Below are positions 53,596 to 62,632 of a DNA stretch of 64,000 nt, piece by piece (position 1 is the stretch's first letter; each line of letters starts with the position of its first letter). The notes beneath the pieces are model-generated. The model was not told the DNA's origin, did not search any database, and was given only the letters and a program-made list of their open reading frames with translations. A program made the translations under genes and the position numbers. This DNA comes from Paenibacillus glycinis (GTDB taxonomy: Bacteria; Bacillota; Bacilli; Paenibacillales; Paenibacillaceae), in contig NZ_JAAAMV010000017.1 in NCBI RefSeq assembly GCF_009909185.1, positions 62,001-126,000 of the forward strand, in the 5' to 3' direction.

Positions 53596-54135
53596 TCAAT
53601 CGATCGGCGGGCCGATGACGCCTTCGCGCTCGGCCTGCTTGCGGTGCGCGATCCGGCTGCTGGCCGCCGCGGCGATGGCGCCGACGATGTCGTCCAGGAA
53701 CGTGTGGCAGGCCGCGTCGTGCTTGTCGTTCAGCTTCTTCAGGATCCCGGGCTTCAGCTTGTCTACGTAGCCGAAATTGGTGAAGCCGATGCTGCCGTAT
53801 ACGTTGACGATGGACAAGGCCAGAATCTCGTCGCAGCCGTATAAGCCTTCGTCGTTCTCGAGCATTTCCTGCAGCGGAGAGAGCAGCTTGCCTTCCTCCG
53901 CGAGGATATCGAGCTGGATGCCGGTCAGGACGGCATTTTGCACCTCGCGCTTGCTGAGCACGGCTTCCACGTGCTTCTCGCATTCATCGTGCGTGAGGTC
54001 GGGGAAGTAGTCCTTCTGCAGAAAAAGGACGAGTTCGGCGATTTGCGACGTCGCGACGCCGCGTTTCGTGAGCCAGTCCTTCGTGGCTTCCGCGATTTTG
54101 GTGCTGTTTAATTGGTAGGATTCGGATTTGGTCAA
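53596..54135 (-). CDS. Phosphatidylglycerophosphatase A-like protein (YutG)
   Basis: A 179-residue protein of the PgpA family, which dephosphorylates phosphatidylglycerol-phosphate. GSIGFTNFGYVDKLKPGILKKLND and HTFLDDIVGAIAAAASSRIAH are conserved in the short soluble YutG branch of Bacillus. The start is TTG at 54135 with AAGGAGTG at nine bases. A longer frame upstream is unsupported. Divergent to gerM. Whether it is the main PgpA of the cell is unknown. Confidence 0.85.
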   Translation of the reverse strand: MTKSESYQLNSTKIAEATKDWLTKRGVATSQIAELVLFLQKDYFPDLTHDECEKHVEAVLSKREVQNAVLTGIQLDILAEEGKLLSPLQEMLENDEGLYGCDEILALSIVNVYGSIGFTNFGYVDKLKPGILKKLNDKHDAACHTFLDDIVGAIAAAASSRIAHRKQAEREGVIGPPID

Positions 54136-54298
54136 TGGTCGGCACTCCTTGTCTCGATTTCGTGGACAAAACTGGTCTAATTGCTTCGAAGGGCTCGTAT
54201 ACATAGTACTACAAAGCAGGACTTGTACCAAAAGGGCGGCATGCCGCAGGTTTGAAGGCCGGTTTCACCATGTATCCAAAATGGGGAGGAAACGTTTT

Positions 54299-55354
54299 AT
54301 GACTCATTATCGCCTGTTTCGCCGGGCAGCGCTCGCCGGAGCGCTGGCTCTGCCCATCTTGACGACCGGCTGCGGATTGTTTTCCCAGCCCGCGAGCGAA
54401 TCCATCGATCCGCCGCCGAACAACACGCAGGACGTCAGCACGAACGTCGACCAAGACGCGACGACCGCGCAAGGAGAAGGCCAATCCCAAATGACGCTTT
54501 ACTTGAGCGACCGCAACGGTCTGCTCGCCCCGGTCACCGTCATGTCGGCGCTTGGACAAGACGAGAAGCCCGGACAGAAAGCGCTGGAAATGATGGTGGA
54601 CGGCAGTCCGTACGCCAATGAGCTGCCCGACGGCTTCTCGGCGATCCTGCCGAAGGGAACCGCGATCAAGCAGCTGAATATCGTTCCCGATCAGAAGCTC
54701 GCCATCGTCGATTTCTCCAAGGAGTTCGCGAACTACGATGCCGCGGACGAACGGAAAATCGTCGAGGCGGTGACCTGGACGCTGACAAGCCTGCAGGATG
54801 TCCAGAACGTCAAGATCTGGATGGAGGGCAAGGAGCTGGCGGTCATGCCGGTCGACGCGATGCCGGTGGACGAACCGCTTACGCGCGCGGTGGGCATCAA
54901 CCTGGAAGCCGCGAACGGGATCGATTACAGCACTTCGGCGCAGGTGACGCTGTATTTCTCCGCGCTCTCGCCGGATAACGAGCCTTATTATGTACCGGTA
55001 ACGCGGCTTGTAAACCGCAGCAACAACCGCGCCAAGACGGCCATCGAGCAGCTCATCAGCGGCCCGATCGGCAACCAGCCGCTGAACTCGGTCATCACGC
55101 CGGACGTGATCGTGAAGAACGTCACCAAGGCGAAGGACGTCGTGACGGTCGAGCTTCAGGACGATGCCTACCAGGCTGGCCAGCCCGAACCTGCCGAGAT
55201 GCTGAAGGCCATCGTGCTGTCGTTGACCGAGAATACCGGCCTCGGCAAAGTTCAAATCAAGCTGAACGGCAAATCGGACTTCGTCGACACGGACAATCAA
55301 TCGTACGCCGAACCCGTCAGCCGTCCCGTGCACGTGAATGCCTTGAAATCGTAA
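54299..55354 (+). CDS. gerM: Germination lipoprotein GerM
   Basis: A 351-residue lipoprotein with the lipobox LTTGC near residue 25. Two GerMN domains follow (QMTLYLSDRNGLLAPVTVM with NIVPDQKLAIVDFSKEF, and QVTLYFSALSPDNEPYYVPVTR with VVTVELQDDAY), which is the GerM architecture. It localises to the forespore/engulfment region and is needed for sporulation and germination. ATG follows GGGGAGGA. The order gerM-rph-rdgB is the same as in Bacillus. A good terminator separates it from rph. Confidence 0.95.
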   Translation: MTHYRLFRRAALAGALALPILTTGCGLFSQPASESIDPPPNNTQDVSTNVDQDATTAQGEGQSQMTLYLSDRNGLLAPVTVMSALGQDEKPGQKALEMMVDGSPYANELPDGFSAILPKGTAIKQLNIVPDQKLAIVDFSKEFANYDAADERKIVEAVTWTLTSLQDVQNVKIWMEGKELAVMPVDAMPVDEPLTRAVGINLEAANGIDYSTSAQVTLYFSALSPDNEPYYVPVTRLVNRSNNRAKTAIEQLISGPIGNQPLNSVITPDVIVKNVTKAKDVVTVELQDDAYQAGQPEPAEMLKAIVLSLTENTGLGKVQIKLNGKSDFVDTDNQSYAEPVSRPVHVNALKS

Positions 55355-55387
55355 TGCGACAGCCGCGATCCGCCCCGGGCAATGCCT

Positions 55388-55414
55388 GATCCGCCCCCGG
55401 GCGGATCTTTTTTT
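55388..55414 (+). terminator. Terminator after gerM
   Basis: Arms GATCCGCC and GGCGGATC around CCCG, followed by seven T residues. Confidence 0.94.
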
Positions 55415-55495
55415 GCCTTGGATGGCGGCGGAGATGTTTTTCGGGTCGGCTTTTGGTAAAATGGTTTGGACCCATCGACAGGAGGATTACATATT

Positions 55496-56242
55496 ATGAG
55501 AGTGGACGGACGACAGGCGGACGAGCTTCGCCCGGTTACGATTACGCTGCAACCCAACAAATACGCGGAAGGCTCCGTGCTCATCGAGTTCGGCGATACG
55601 AAGGTGCTATGCACCGCTTCGATCGAGGAGCGGGTGCCGCCATTCATGAAAGGGCAGGGCAAAGGCTGGATTACCGCGGAATACGCGATGCTGCCCCGCG
55701 CGACGCAGGTTCGGAACCATCGGGAATCGGCGAAAGGCAAGCTGACGGGACGCACGATGGAAATCCAGCGGCTGATCGGGCGCGCGCTGCGCTCGGTCGT
55801 GGACCTGCATGCGCTCGGAGAACGCACGATCACGTTGGATTGCGACGTCCTTCAAGCGGACGGAGGCACGCGGACGACCTCGATCACCGGCGCTTTCGTC
55901 GCGCTCGCGCTCGCCGTGGACAAGCTGAACAAGAACCAGGCTTTCGCCAAATACCCTCTTACCGACTTTCTGGCTTCGGTCAGCGTCGGCGTCATCCAGG
56001 AGCGCACGCTGCTGGACTTGAATTACGAAGAGGACTCCAAGGCGAAGGTCGACATGAACGTCGTCATGACCGGCGCCCGCAAGTTCGTGGAAGTGCAGGG
56101 CACCGGCGAAGAAGCGCCGTTCTCGCGGGAGGAATTCAACGGACTGCTGGCCATCGCGGAAGAGGGCATCGCCAGCTTGATCGCGAAGCAGCTGGAAGTG
56201 CTTGGCGACAAGGGCGGCCGGATCGGGACGGGCAGGGCATGA
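55496..56242 (+). CDS. rph: Ribonuclease PH
   Basis: A 248-residue phosphorolytic 3'-to-5' exoribonuclease that trims tRNA 3' ends. The opening [52 protein letters not shown] and [24 protein letters not shown] are diagnostic, and the phosphate-binding Arg of GRTMEIQR is present. ATG 55496 has AGGAGGA upstream. Its stop overlaps the rdgB-type gene (ATGA). Confidence 0.97.
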   Translation: MRVDGRQADELRPVTITLQPNKYAEGSVLIEFGDTKVLCTASIEERVPPFMKGQGKGWITAEYAMLPRATQVRNHRESAKGKLTGRTMEIQRLIGRALRSVVDLHALGERTITLDCDVLQADGGTRTTSITGAFVALALAVDKLNKNQAFAKYPLTDFLASVSVGVIQERTLLDLNYEEDSKAKVDMNVVMTGARKFVEVQGTGEEAPFSREEFNGLLAIAEEGIASLIAKQLEVLGDKGGRIGTGRA

Positions 56243-56880
56243 TCCGCGGCGGAACGGTCGTCGTCGCGACCAAGAACGCGGGCAAGGTGAGGGAATTCGC
56301 GCATGCTTTCGGCAAGCTTGGCATGGAGGTCGTCAGCATGTTCGACTACCCCAACCTGCCAGACGTCGTGGAAGACGGCGTCACCTTCGCGGAGAACGCG
56401 CGCAAAAAGGCGCGGGAAGTAGCAGTAGCGCTGAACATGCCGGTGCTCGCGGACGATTCCGGATTGGAAGTGGCGGCGCTCGGCGGGGAGCCCGGCGTGT
56501 ATTCCGCCCGTTATTCGGGGGAAGGCGCGACGGATAGCCGGAATAACGAGAAGCTGCTGCGGGAACTCGCGCGCGCGACGAACGGCGGCGAAGCAGCGGA
56601 ACGGCTGGCGGACGGCACGAAGCTGCTCGGCGAAGCGCGGTTCGTATGCGCGCTTGCGCTGTACGATCCGGCGTCAGCCGAATTCGCGGAAAGCGAAGGC
56701 GACGTACCCGGATTCATCATGAATCAGCCCAAGGGCGAAGGCGGCTTCGGCTACGATCCGCTGTTTTGGGTGACGTCCGAGGGCAAGGGCATGGCGGAGA
56801 TGACGATGGAAGAGAAGCAGGCCATCAGTCACCGCGGCCGCGCGCTGGCCGGCTTGCTCGGGAAGCTGGACGTCCGTTAG
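56239..56880 (+). CDS. rdgB: XTP/dITP diphosphatase (RdgB/HAM1, YsnA)
   Basis: A 213-residue enzyme that hydrolyses non-canonical purine nucleoside triphosphates to the monophosphate, keeping xanthine and inosine out of DNA and [52 protein letters not shown] and [13 protein letters not shown] and SHRGRAL are all family motifs. Overlap ATGA with rph indicates coupled translation, as in Bacillus. A terminator follows. Confidence 0.96.
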   Translation: MIRGGTVVVATKNAGKVREFAHAFGKLGMEVVSMFDYPNLPDVVEDGVTFAENARKKAREVAVALNMPVLADDSGLEVAALGGEPGVYSARYSGEGATDSRNNEKLLRELARATNGGEAAERLADGTKLLGEARFVCALALYDPASAEFAESEGDVPGFIMNQPKGEGGFGYDPLFWVTSEGKGMAEMTMEEKQAISHRGRALAGLLGKLDVR

Positions 56881-56915
56881 CGTTCGATTGGGAGATTCGG
56901 TCTCCAACGTAATAT

Positions 56916-56981
56916 AAACCCCATCTGCAGAGGGGCAGGCGAAACGATCGCCCGCGCTTCCTCTCGGCGGATGGGGTTTTT
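56916..56981. terminator. Terminator after rdgB
   Basis: AAACCCCATC (56916-56925) pairs with GATGGGGTTT (56970-56979) and is followed by more T residues. The 44 bases between form further GC-rich pairing, making a long branched structure. It may also serve the convergent asparagine synthetase gene. Confidence 0.85.
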
Positions 56982-57019
56982 GGCTTTTCGGCATGGAGAG
57001 CGCTCGCGCTCGGTCGCCC

Positions 57020-58864
57020 TTAACGGATCACGACGTTATAATCGCGCAGCCACATATCCATCTGCAGCAGATACGCGAACAGCTGCGGTCCGGACATCAG
57101 CTGGCCGAACCACGGCAGGTTGGAGCTGGCTTCTTCCGATTCCGCCAGCTGACGGATTTTTTTCACGTTGATAAGCGGGAGCAGCGGAGAATTGCCTTCG
57201 TTGATCACCTCGAGCAGCTGCGCGCGAACCGCATTCAGGTAGTTCGGATTATGCGTCTTCGGGTACGGGCTTTTCTTGCGGTACAGGACGTCGTGCGGCA
57301 GGACGCCCTCCAGCCCTTTGCGCAAAATGCCCTTTTCCCGGTCGCCCGCCGTTTTGATTTCCCACGGAATATTGAACACGTAGTCCACGAGCCGGTGATC
57401 GCAAAACGGCACGCGCACCTCCAGGCCGACCGCCATGCTCATGCGGTCCTTGCGGTCCAGCAGCGTCGGCATGAACCGGGTGATGTTGAGGTACGACATC
57501 TGCCGCATCTTGCGCGCCGCCGCGTCCTCGCCCGGGAGATGCGGGACCTCCGCGACGGCGTCGAGGTAACGGTCGCCGATGTACTCGAGCGGCCGAATCC
57601 AGGCGGCGACGTCCTGCGAGAGCAGGTCGGCCCGCATCCCGGCGGCCAGCGACCAAGGGAAGGTGCCGGCGCTCAGCGCGTCTTCCCGGTGGAACCACGG
57701 GTAGCCGCCGAAGATTTCGTCCGCCGCTTCGCCGGAGATCGCCACGGTCGCTTCCTTCTTGATTTCCCGGCAGAACAGGAGCAGCGACGAGTCCACGTCG
57801 GCCATACCCGGCATATCCCGCGCCGTCATCGCCTCATGGAGGGCGCCGACAAGCTCCGGCGTGTCGATGACCTTCGGATGGTGGATCGTGCCCAGATGCG
57901 TCGTCATGCGCTCGATCCACGGCGCGTCGGCGTTGGGCTGGAACGCATGGGATTTGAAGTGCTTGTCGTTATCGACATAATCGACCGAGAACGTATGGAC
58001 CGTTCCCTGCCCGGTCTCGTTATAGTAATTCACCGCCAGCGACGTGAGCGCGCTGGAATCCAGGCCGCCCGAGAGGAGAGTGCAGAGCGGGACGTCGGAG
58101 ACGAGCTGGCGTTCCACCGTATCCTTCAGCAGATCGCCGACGGTCCGGGCGGTCTGCTCCACGTTCTCCGTATGCGGTCGGCTTTCCAGCCTCCAATAAT
58201 GCGAGATCTGCGTGCCGGCCCGATTCACGATCGCGCATTGACCGGGAAGCAGCTCCGAGATGTCGCGATAGACGCCGACGCCGGGCGTTCTCGCCGGTCC
58301 GACGATGAAGATTTCCGCCAAGCCCTCGGGTCCGACCTCCGGCTTCACCTCGGGATGCGCCAGCAGCGCCTTCGGCTCCGAGCCGAAAATGAAGCGGCCG
58401 AGCTGCTTGGAGAAGAAGAACGGCTTGACGCCGAGCCGGTCGCGGGCAATGAACAGCCGCTCTTCCCGGGAATCCCACAGCGCGAAGGCAAATATGCCGT
58501 TGAACCGCTCCACGCAGGACGGTCCCCACTCCATATAAGCGACGAGCAGCACCTCGGTGTCGCAGGTCGTCGTAAAACGCCTTCCGCGGCTCTCCAATTC
58601 TTTCTTCAACTCGGGCGCGTTATAGAGCTCCCCGTTGTACACGAGGACATAGGTATCGTCGTCGGACATGCGAACCATCGGCTGCGCTCCGTTCGCGGGA
58701 TCGATGACGGAGAGTCTGCGGTGGCCGAGCGCGCAATGCGGCGAGATCCAGGTACCGGAGGCGTCCGGGCCGCGGTTTGCCAGCGTACCGGTCATTTTCT
58801 CCAGGATGATGGATTGTTTCGTCAGGTCAGCGGTCCAATCGATCCAGCCCGTGAATCCACACAT
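57020..58864 (-). CDS. asnO: Asparagine synthetase, glutamine-hydrolysing (AsnO-like)
   Basis: A 614-residue enzyme. The N-terminal glutaminase begins MCGFTGWI with the catalytic Cys as residue 2; the synthetase half has the ATP loop LLSGGLDSSALTSLA and EIFGGYPWF. It makes asparagine from aspartate, glutamine and ATP. Its length equals that of Bacillus AsnO, the sporulation-linked paralogue, rather than AsnB or AsnH. ATG 58864 follows AGGAAAGGA. It is a single gene on the minus strand. Naming among the asparagine synthetases is inferred from length. Confidence 0.9.
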   Translation of the reverse strand: MCGFTGWIDWTADLTKQSIILEKMTGTLANRGPDASGTWISPHCALGHRRLSVIDPANGAQPMVRMSDDDTYVLVYNGELYNAPELKKELESRGRRFTTTCDTEVLLVAYMEWGPSCVERFNGIFAFALWDSREERLFIARDRLGVKPFFFSKQLGRFIFGSEPKALLAHPEVKPEVGPEGLAEIFIVGPARTPGVGVYRDISELLPGQCAIVNRAGTQISHYWRLESRPHTENVEQTARTVGDLLKDTVERQLVSDVPLCTLLSGGLDSSALTSLAVNYYNETGQGTVHTFSVDYVDNDKHFKSHAFQPNADAPWIERMTTHLGTIHHPKVIDTPELVGALHEAMTARDMPGMADVDSSLLLFCREIKKEATVAISGEAADEIFGGYPWFHREDALSAGTFPWSLAAGMRADLLSQDVAAWIRPLEYIGDRYLDAVAEVPHLPGEDAAARKMRQMSYLNITRFMPTLLDRKDRMSMAVGLEVRVPFCDHRLVDYVFNIPWEIKTAGDREKGILRKGLEGVLPHDVLYRKKSPYPKTHNPNYLNAVRAQLLEVINEGNSPLLPLINVKKIRQLAESEEASSNLPWFGQLMSGPQLFAYLLQMDMWLRDYNVVIR

Positions 58865-59053
58865 GGTTCTCATTCCTTTCCTGATGCAGGGTTAAAAACA
58901 GCGATACTAGAATGGTTATGCCCATGAGATGGATAAAATGTCTGTCCGCGGGGGGATGCTAGAGCCGGGATCATGCTTTCGAAGCAGTTTTGTTTTCCTT
59001 GCCGGCAGACCGGCTGCGAGCACGCGCACAAAACGTTTAGAAGGGAGTTTTCA

Positions 59054-59410
59054 ATGATGGCCAACGAGCACGAGGCATCCTATTATGAACGAAAGCCCTA
59101 TTACGTATCCGTTCAGGCCGGGTCGATCCTGGAAGACCCGACGGTCACGTCGTACGAGCTTGCGATCACGGCGAACGAGGAGGAGCTCAACCGGCTGCAG
59201 GAGCTGATGGAGGAGTATGCATCGATGGACGAGGCGCAAGCGTCCGTCTACGCGTTGAGTCCGTTCCGTTCCGCGTCCGACAAGCAGATTAACGCCGGCA
59301 CCGACGGGCTGCTCGTCGATATTTACCGGCTGCTCTACGAGCTGGGAACCGACGAAACGAAGCATCATGTGGCGACGATGGGACTGTTTCCGGAAGGGAG
59401 CCTGCAATGA
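59054..59410 (+). CDS. Unknown 118-residue protein, first of an overlapping pair
   Basis: A soluble acidic protein (MMANEHEASYYERKPYYVSV...). A predicted helical middle (EEELNRLQELMEEYASMDEA) sits between beta-like segments. I do not recognise it. ATG 59054 follows AAGGGAG. Its stop overlaps the next gene's ATG (ATGA), so both proteins are made in a fixed ratio and may work as a pair. Confidence 0.75.
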   Translation: MMANEHEASYYERKPYYVSVQAGSILEDPTVTSYELAITANEEELNRLQELMEEYASMDEAQASVYALSPFRSASDKQINAGTDGLLVDIYRLLYELGTDETKHHVATMGLFPEGSLQ

Positions 59411-59754
59411 TCGTGACGGAAGCGCATGTCAGAAGGGCCGCCGACCGGGACGGCCTGCACTGCGCGGAGGTCGAGGTGCGGACGAGCGACGCGCAGACGC
59501 CGGAGCTGCTTGCCTATTTCGGCCAGTCCCGGGACAATGATTACGATATGATCGCGGTCGTGAGCAACGATGCCAGAAGCGAGATCGACTGGTACGACAA
59601 CAGCCTGCATCAAGCGTTCGCGGATTTGACCGACGAGCTGTTCGATACGCCGACGATGAAGACGGATTGGGGCGAACGGGAGACGTTCAAGGAGCAGGTG
59701 CTGTCCTACCCCGGCGTGCGGGCCGATATTCGGCGCCTATTGGATGGGGCATAA
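59407..59754 (+). CDS. Unknown 115-residue protein, second of an overlapping pair
   Basis: A soluble acidic protein with LLAYFGQSRDNDYDMIAVVSNDARSE and DWYDNSLHQAFADLTDELFD as its most structured segments. Not recognised. The ATG lies in the stop of the upstream gene with GGAAGGGAG as a ribosome site inside that gene. Confidence 0.75.
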   Translation: MIVTEAHVRRAADRDGLHCAEVEVRTSDAQTPELLAYFGQSRDNDYDMIAVVSNDARSEIDWYDNSLHQAFADLTDELFDTPTMKTDWGERETFKEQVLSYPGVRADIRRLLDGA

Positions 59755-59855
59755 ATTTTTTGAATGTTCAATCTTCTTCGCATGCTTCCATGATACAATG
59801 TGAGCATACTTGACAAGACAATCGCATGTCTTGCGGAGGAAGCGAGGGCTGCCCA

Positions 59856-61187
59856 GTGGGAATGACGCTGTTGCGTAATGCGACGATCGTCACGATGAAC
59901 GACAAGGACGAGATAGTGACCGGTGACGTCATGTTCAAGGATGATATCATCGTTTCCGTCGGGGGACGGATTACGGAGTACGACGCGGCGGGGACCACGG
60001 TCGTCGAGGCCAAAGGGAAGCTGCTGCTGCCCGGCTTCGTCCAGACGCATATCCACCTCTGCCAGACGATATTCCGCGGGCGGGCCGACGACATGGCGCT
60101 CATGGATTGGCTCCGGACGCGCATCTGGCCGCTGGAAGCGGCGCACGACGAGGAATCCGTCTACTACTCGGCGATGCTCGGCATCGGCGAGCTGCTGCGC
60201 AGCGGGACGACGACGATTCTCGACATGGAGACGGTCAGCCATACGGATTTCGCGTTTCAAGCGCTTGCGGCCGGCGGGATTCGGGCGATCTCCGGCAAAG
60301 TGATGATGGACGCGGGCGGCGACGTGCCGGCCGGGCTGCAGGAGGAGACGGACCGGTCCGTGGCCGAGAGCACCGCGCTGCTCGAGAAATGGCACGGCTA
60401 CGGCGGCGGCCGCATCCAATACGCCTATTGCCCGCGTTTCGTCGTCTCCTGCTCGGAACGCCTGCTGAAGGAAGTGAGGGATCTCTCGGCGAAGCATAAC
60501 GTGCTCGTGCATACGCACGCGGCGGAGAACCGCGAGGAGATCGACCTCGTCATGCGGCAGCGCGGCATGCGCAATGTCGTTTATCTGGATCATATCGGGT
60601 TGACGTCGCCTCGGCTCGTGCTGGCCCATTGCATCTGGCTGGACGACGAAGAACGCGATATTTTGCGGCGGACGGGGACGCGAATGACGCATTGCCCGGG
60701 CTCTAACCTGAAGCTGGCATCGGGCGTGGCGCTCGTGCCGGAGCTGCTGGAGCAGGGAATCGAGATGGGCATCGGCGCCGACGGGGCGCCCTGCAACAAT
60801 ACGCTGGACATGTTTCAGGAGATGCGCTTGACCGCGCTGCTGCACAAAGCCCGCTGCGGCCCGGAAGCGATGAACGCCCGGACGGTGCTGCGCATGGCGA
60901 CCATCGGCGGCGCGCGGACGCTGGGACTGGATCATTTGATCGGCAGCATCGAGCCGGGCAAGAAGGCGGATGCCGTTCTGCTCGACCTGGAGGATTTCCA
61001 TTCGTTTCCTTCCTATGACGCGGATCCGTACTCGCGGGTCGTCTACGCGGCGTCTAGAGGCAACGTATCCTACGTGTGGGTCGACGGCAAGCTTGTCGTG
61101 GAGCGGGGAAAGATGAAGACCGTCGACAAACGGAACGTCCTTCGCGAAGCGGACCGTTCCATCGCGCGGCTGCTCAAGCGAATCTAA
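59856..61187 (+). CDS. Amidohydrolase, TRZ/ATZ (MTA/SAH deaminase-like) family
   Basis: A 443-residue metal-dependent deaminase. Metal ligands are visible in QTHIHLCQ, VHTHAAEN, LAHCIWL and GADGAPCNN, in the order His-x-His, His, His, Asp. The C-terminal metal-independent barrel includes GSIEPGKKADAVLLDL. The closest families are S-adenosylhomocysteine/methylthioadenosine deaminase and atrazine-type hydrolases. I chose GTG 59856 with CGAGGG upstream; ATG 59862 is possible, and the open frame from 59826 is not supported. Likely role in purine salvage, but the substrate is uncertain. Confidence 0.88.
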   Translation: MGMTLLRNATIVTMNDKDEIVTGDVMFKDDIIVSVGGRITEYDAAGTTVVEAKGKLLLPGFVQTHIHLCQTIFRGRADDMALMDWLRTRIWPLEAAHDEESVYYSAMLGIGELLRSGTTTILDMETVSHTDFAFQALAAGGIRAISGKVMMDAGGDVPAGLQEETDRSVAESTALLEKWHGYGGGRIQYAYCPRFVVSCSERLLKEVRDLSAKHNVLVHTHAAENREEIDLVMRQRGMRNVVYLDHIGLTSPRLVLAHCIWLDDEERDILRRTGTRMTHCPGSNLKLASGVALVPELLEQGIEMGIGADGAPCNNTLDMFQEMRLTALLHKARCGPEAMNARTVLRMATIGGARTLGLDHLIGSIEPGKKADAVLLDLEDFHSFPSYDADPYSRVVYAASRGNVSYVWVDGKLVVERGKMKTVDKRNVLREADRSIARLLKRI

Positions 61188-61236
61188 AAAAAGCCGGGAA
61201 CTCTTCATGACGCTTGCATGAAGGGTTCCCGGCTTT
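61188..61236. terminator. Bidirectional terminator
   Basis: AAAGCCGGGAAC pairs with GTTCCCGGCTTT, with an inner CTTCATG/CATGAAG stem. It lies between convergent amidohydrolase and SDR genes. Confidence 0.92.
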
Positions 61237-61246
61237 CGTGCGTCCA

Positions 61247-62119
61247 TCAGCCGTTGACGATTTCGCCGCCGTTGACGTGAAGCACCTGCCCGCTCATATA
61301 GGATGAGTCGCCGCAGGCCAGATACACGTACGCCGGAGCCAGCTCGTCCGGCTGTCCCGCCCGCTTCATCGGCGTGTCCGCGCCGAACTTGGCGACCTGC
61401 TGCGCGTCGAACGTCGACGGAATGAGCGGCGTCCAGATCGGACCGGGCGCCACCGCGTTGACCCGAATCCCCTGCTCCGCGAGATTCATCGCCAGCGAGC
61501 GGGTGAAAGCGACGATCGCGCCTTTCGTCGAGGAGTAATCCAGGAGCGTCGGGCTCCCGTGATAGGCCGTGATGGAAGCGGTATTAATGATGGCCGAGCC
61601 TTTCTTCAGATACGGCATGGCGGCTTGCGTGACGTAGAACATGCCGAAGATGTTCGTCTTGAACGTGCGTTCCAGCTGCTGCGGCGTGATTTGTTCGATT
61701 TTATCCTGCGGATGCTGCTCCGCGGCGTTGTTCACTACGATGTCGAGCCCGCCGAGCTTGTCGGCGATCTTCTCGACGGCGTCTTTGCAAAAGGCGGGAT
61801 CGCCGATATCGCCGGCGATCGTGAGGCATTTGCGTCCGAGCCCTTCCACGAGTTCTTGAATATCCCCGGCATCGTCATGCTCGTCCAGGTACACGATCGC
61901 GACGTCCGCGCCTTCCTTGGCGTACATGAGGGCGACGGCGCGGCCGATGCCGCTGTCGCCGCCGGTAATCGCGGCTACCTTGCCGGCGAGCTTGCCGGCG
62001 GGCTTGTACGCTTCCGATTGGAATTGCGGGCGCGGATTCATCTCGCTTTCGAGACCGGGCTGCCGGTCTTGGTGCTGAGGGGGAAAGGATGTCGGACGTT
62101 TGGGCTGTTGCTGCGTCAT
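61247..62119 (-). CDS. Short-chain dehydrogenase, general stress type (YdaD/YhdF/YhxC-like)
   Basis: A 290-residue oxidoreductase. A proline- and glutamine-rich N-terminal tail of about 40 residues precedes the Rossmann domain (AAITGGDSGIGRAVA, then VNNAAEQ), with the catalytic Ser-Tyr-Lys in NTASITAY and DYSSTKGA. The tail plus TGGDSGIGR is typical of the Bacillus general stress proteins YdaD, YhdF and YhxC. Likely NADP-dependent; substrate unknown. ATG follows GAAGGAG. Confidence 0.92.
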   Translation of the reverse strand: MTQQQPKRPTSFPPQHQDRQPGLESEMNPRPQFQSEAYKPAGKLAGKVAAITGGDSGIGRAVALMYAKEGADVAIVYLDEHDDAGDIQELVEGLGRKCLTIAGDIGDPAFCKDAVEKIADKLGGLDIVVNNAAEQHPQDKIEQITPQQLERTFKTNIFGMFYVTQAAMPYLKKGSAIINTASITAYHGSPTLLDYSSTKGAIVAFTRSLAMNLAEQGIRVNAVAPGPIWTPLIPSTFDAQQVAKFGADTPMKRAGQPDELAPAYVYLACGDSSYMSGQVLHVNGGEIVNG

Positions 62120-62231
62120 GCGGGATCACTCCTTCAAAGTAAATGGCTTGCTTGAGCAAAGACGGCATTCCTTTATATTGCGGCGATCCCTTTTTATTTA
62201 AACGCATGGCTTCGCATTCTTAACGCAAAAC

Positions 62232-62275
62232 AAAAAAATCCCGAGCGCCGGCTTATCGCCGGGCGTTCGGGAGGA
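62232..62275 (-). terminator. Terminator of the tRNA gene
   Basis: On the minus strand CCCGAACGCCCGGC pairs with GCCGGCGCTCGGG and is followed by seven T residues, about 65 bases behind the tRNA. Confidence 0.9.
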
Positions 62276-62334
62276 TGGTTCGATTTTGGATATATCGTAG
62301 TATAGGGTTCGTGTCCGAAAGCCAATGAAATGGC

Positions 62335-62407
62335 GTCCCAGGAGGGATTCGAACCCCCGACAACACGCTTAGAAGGCGTGTGCTCTATCCAACTGAGCTA
62401 CTGGGAC
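62335..62407 (-). tRNA. tRNA-Arg (anticodon TCT)
   Basis: A 73-base cloverleaf on the minus strand. Acceptor arms GTCCCAG and CTGGGAC pair perfectly, the D arm contains AGCTCAGTTGGATAGAGC, the anticodon loop is CTTCTAA in a perfect stem, and the T arm has GGTTCGAATCC. No CCA is encoded. It reads AGA codons, and AGG by wobble. Confidence 0.97.
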
Positions 62408-62418
62408 ACGTAGGAAAT

Positions 62419-62447
62419 AATATAGCATGGGCAATTTGAAATTGCAA
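62419..62447 (-). promoter_or_regulatory. Promoter of tRNA-Arg
   Basis: On the minus strand TTGCAA (62442-62447), a 17-base spacer and TATATT (62419-62424) lie 12 bases before the tRNA. Confidence 0.8.
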
Positions 62448-62546
62448 CCCATAATCTTCATTTTATTCGACGGGCCGCGTCGCGGTTCATGCGACTCTAT
62501 TAAAATAGCGGCATTCATGTTTCAAAAAAATCGGCTTCGGCCAAAA

Positions 62547-62575
62547 TGGAAATGAACGGCATGGAGTGTTATAAT
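62547..62575 (+). promoter_or_regulatory. Extended -10 promoter of the ysoA-like gene
   Basis: TGTTATAAT (62567-62575) is a perfect extended -10; at 17 bases upstream there is only TGGAAA. It places transcript start near 62582, downstream of the first ATG codons of the frame. Confidence 0.65.
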
Positions 62576-62632
62576 CGAACTCTACCCGAACATCAGGCCG
62601 GCGGGCAGTACGGCAAACAAGGCGGTGATTCT

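Noticed and set aside
56916-56981. A structured regulatory RNA or riboswitch between rdgB and the asparagine synthetase
   Set aside because: The structure ends in a T run behind rdgB and lies at the 3' end of both convergent genes, so a terminator explains it.
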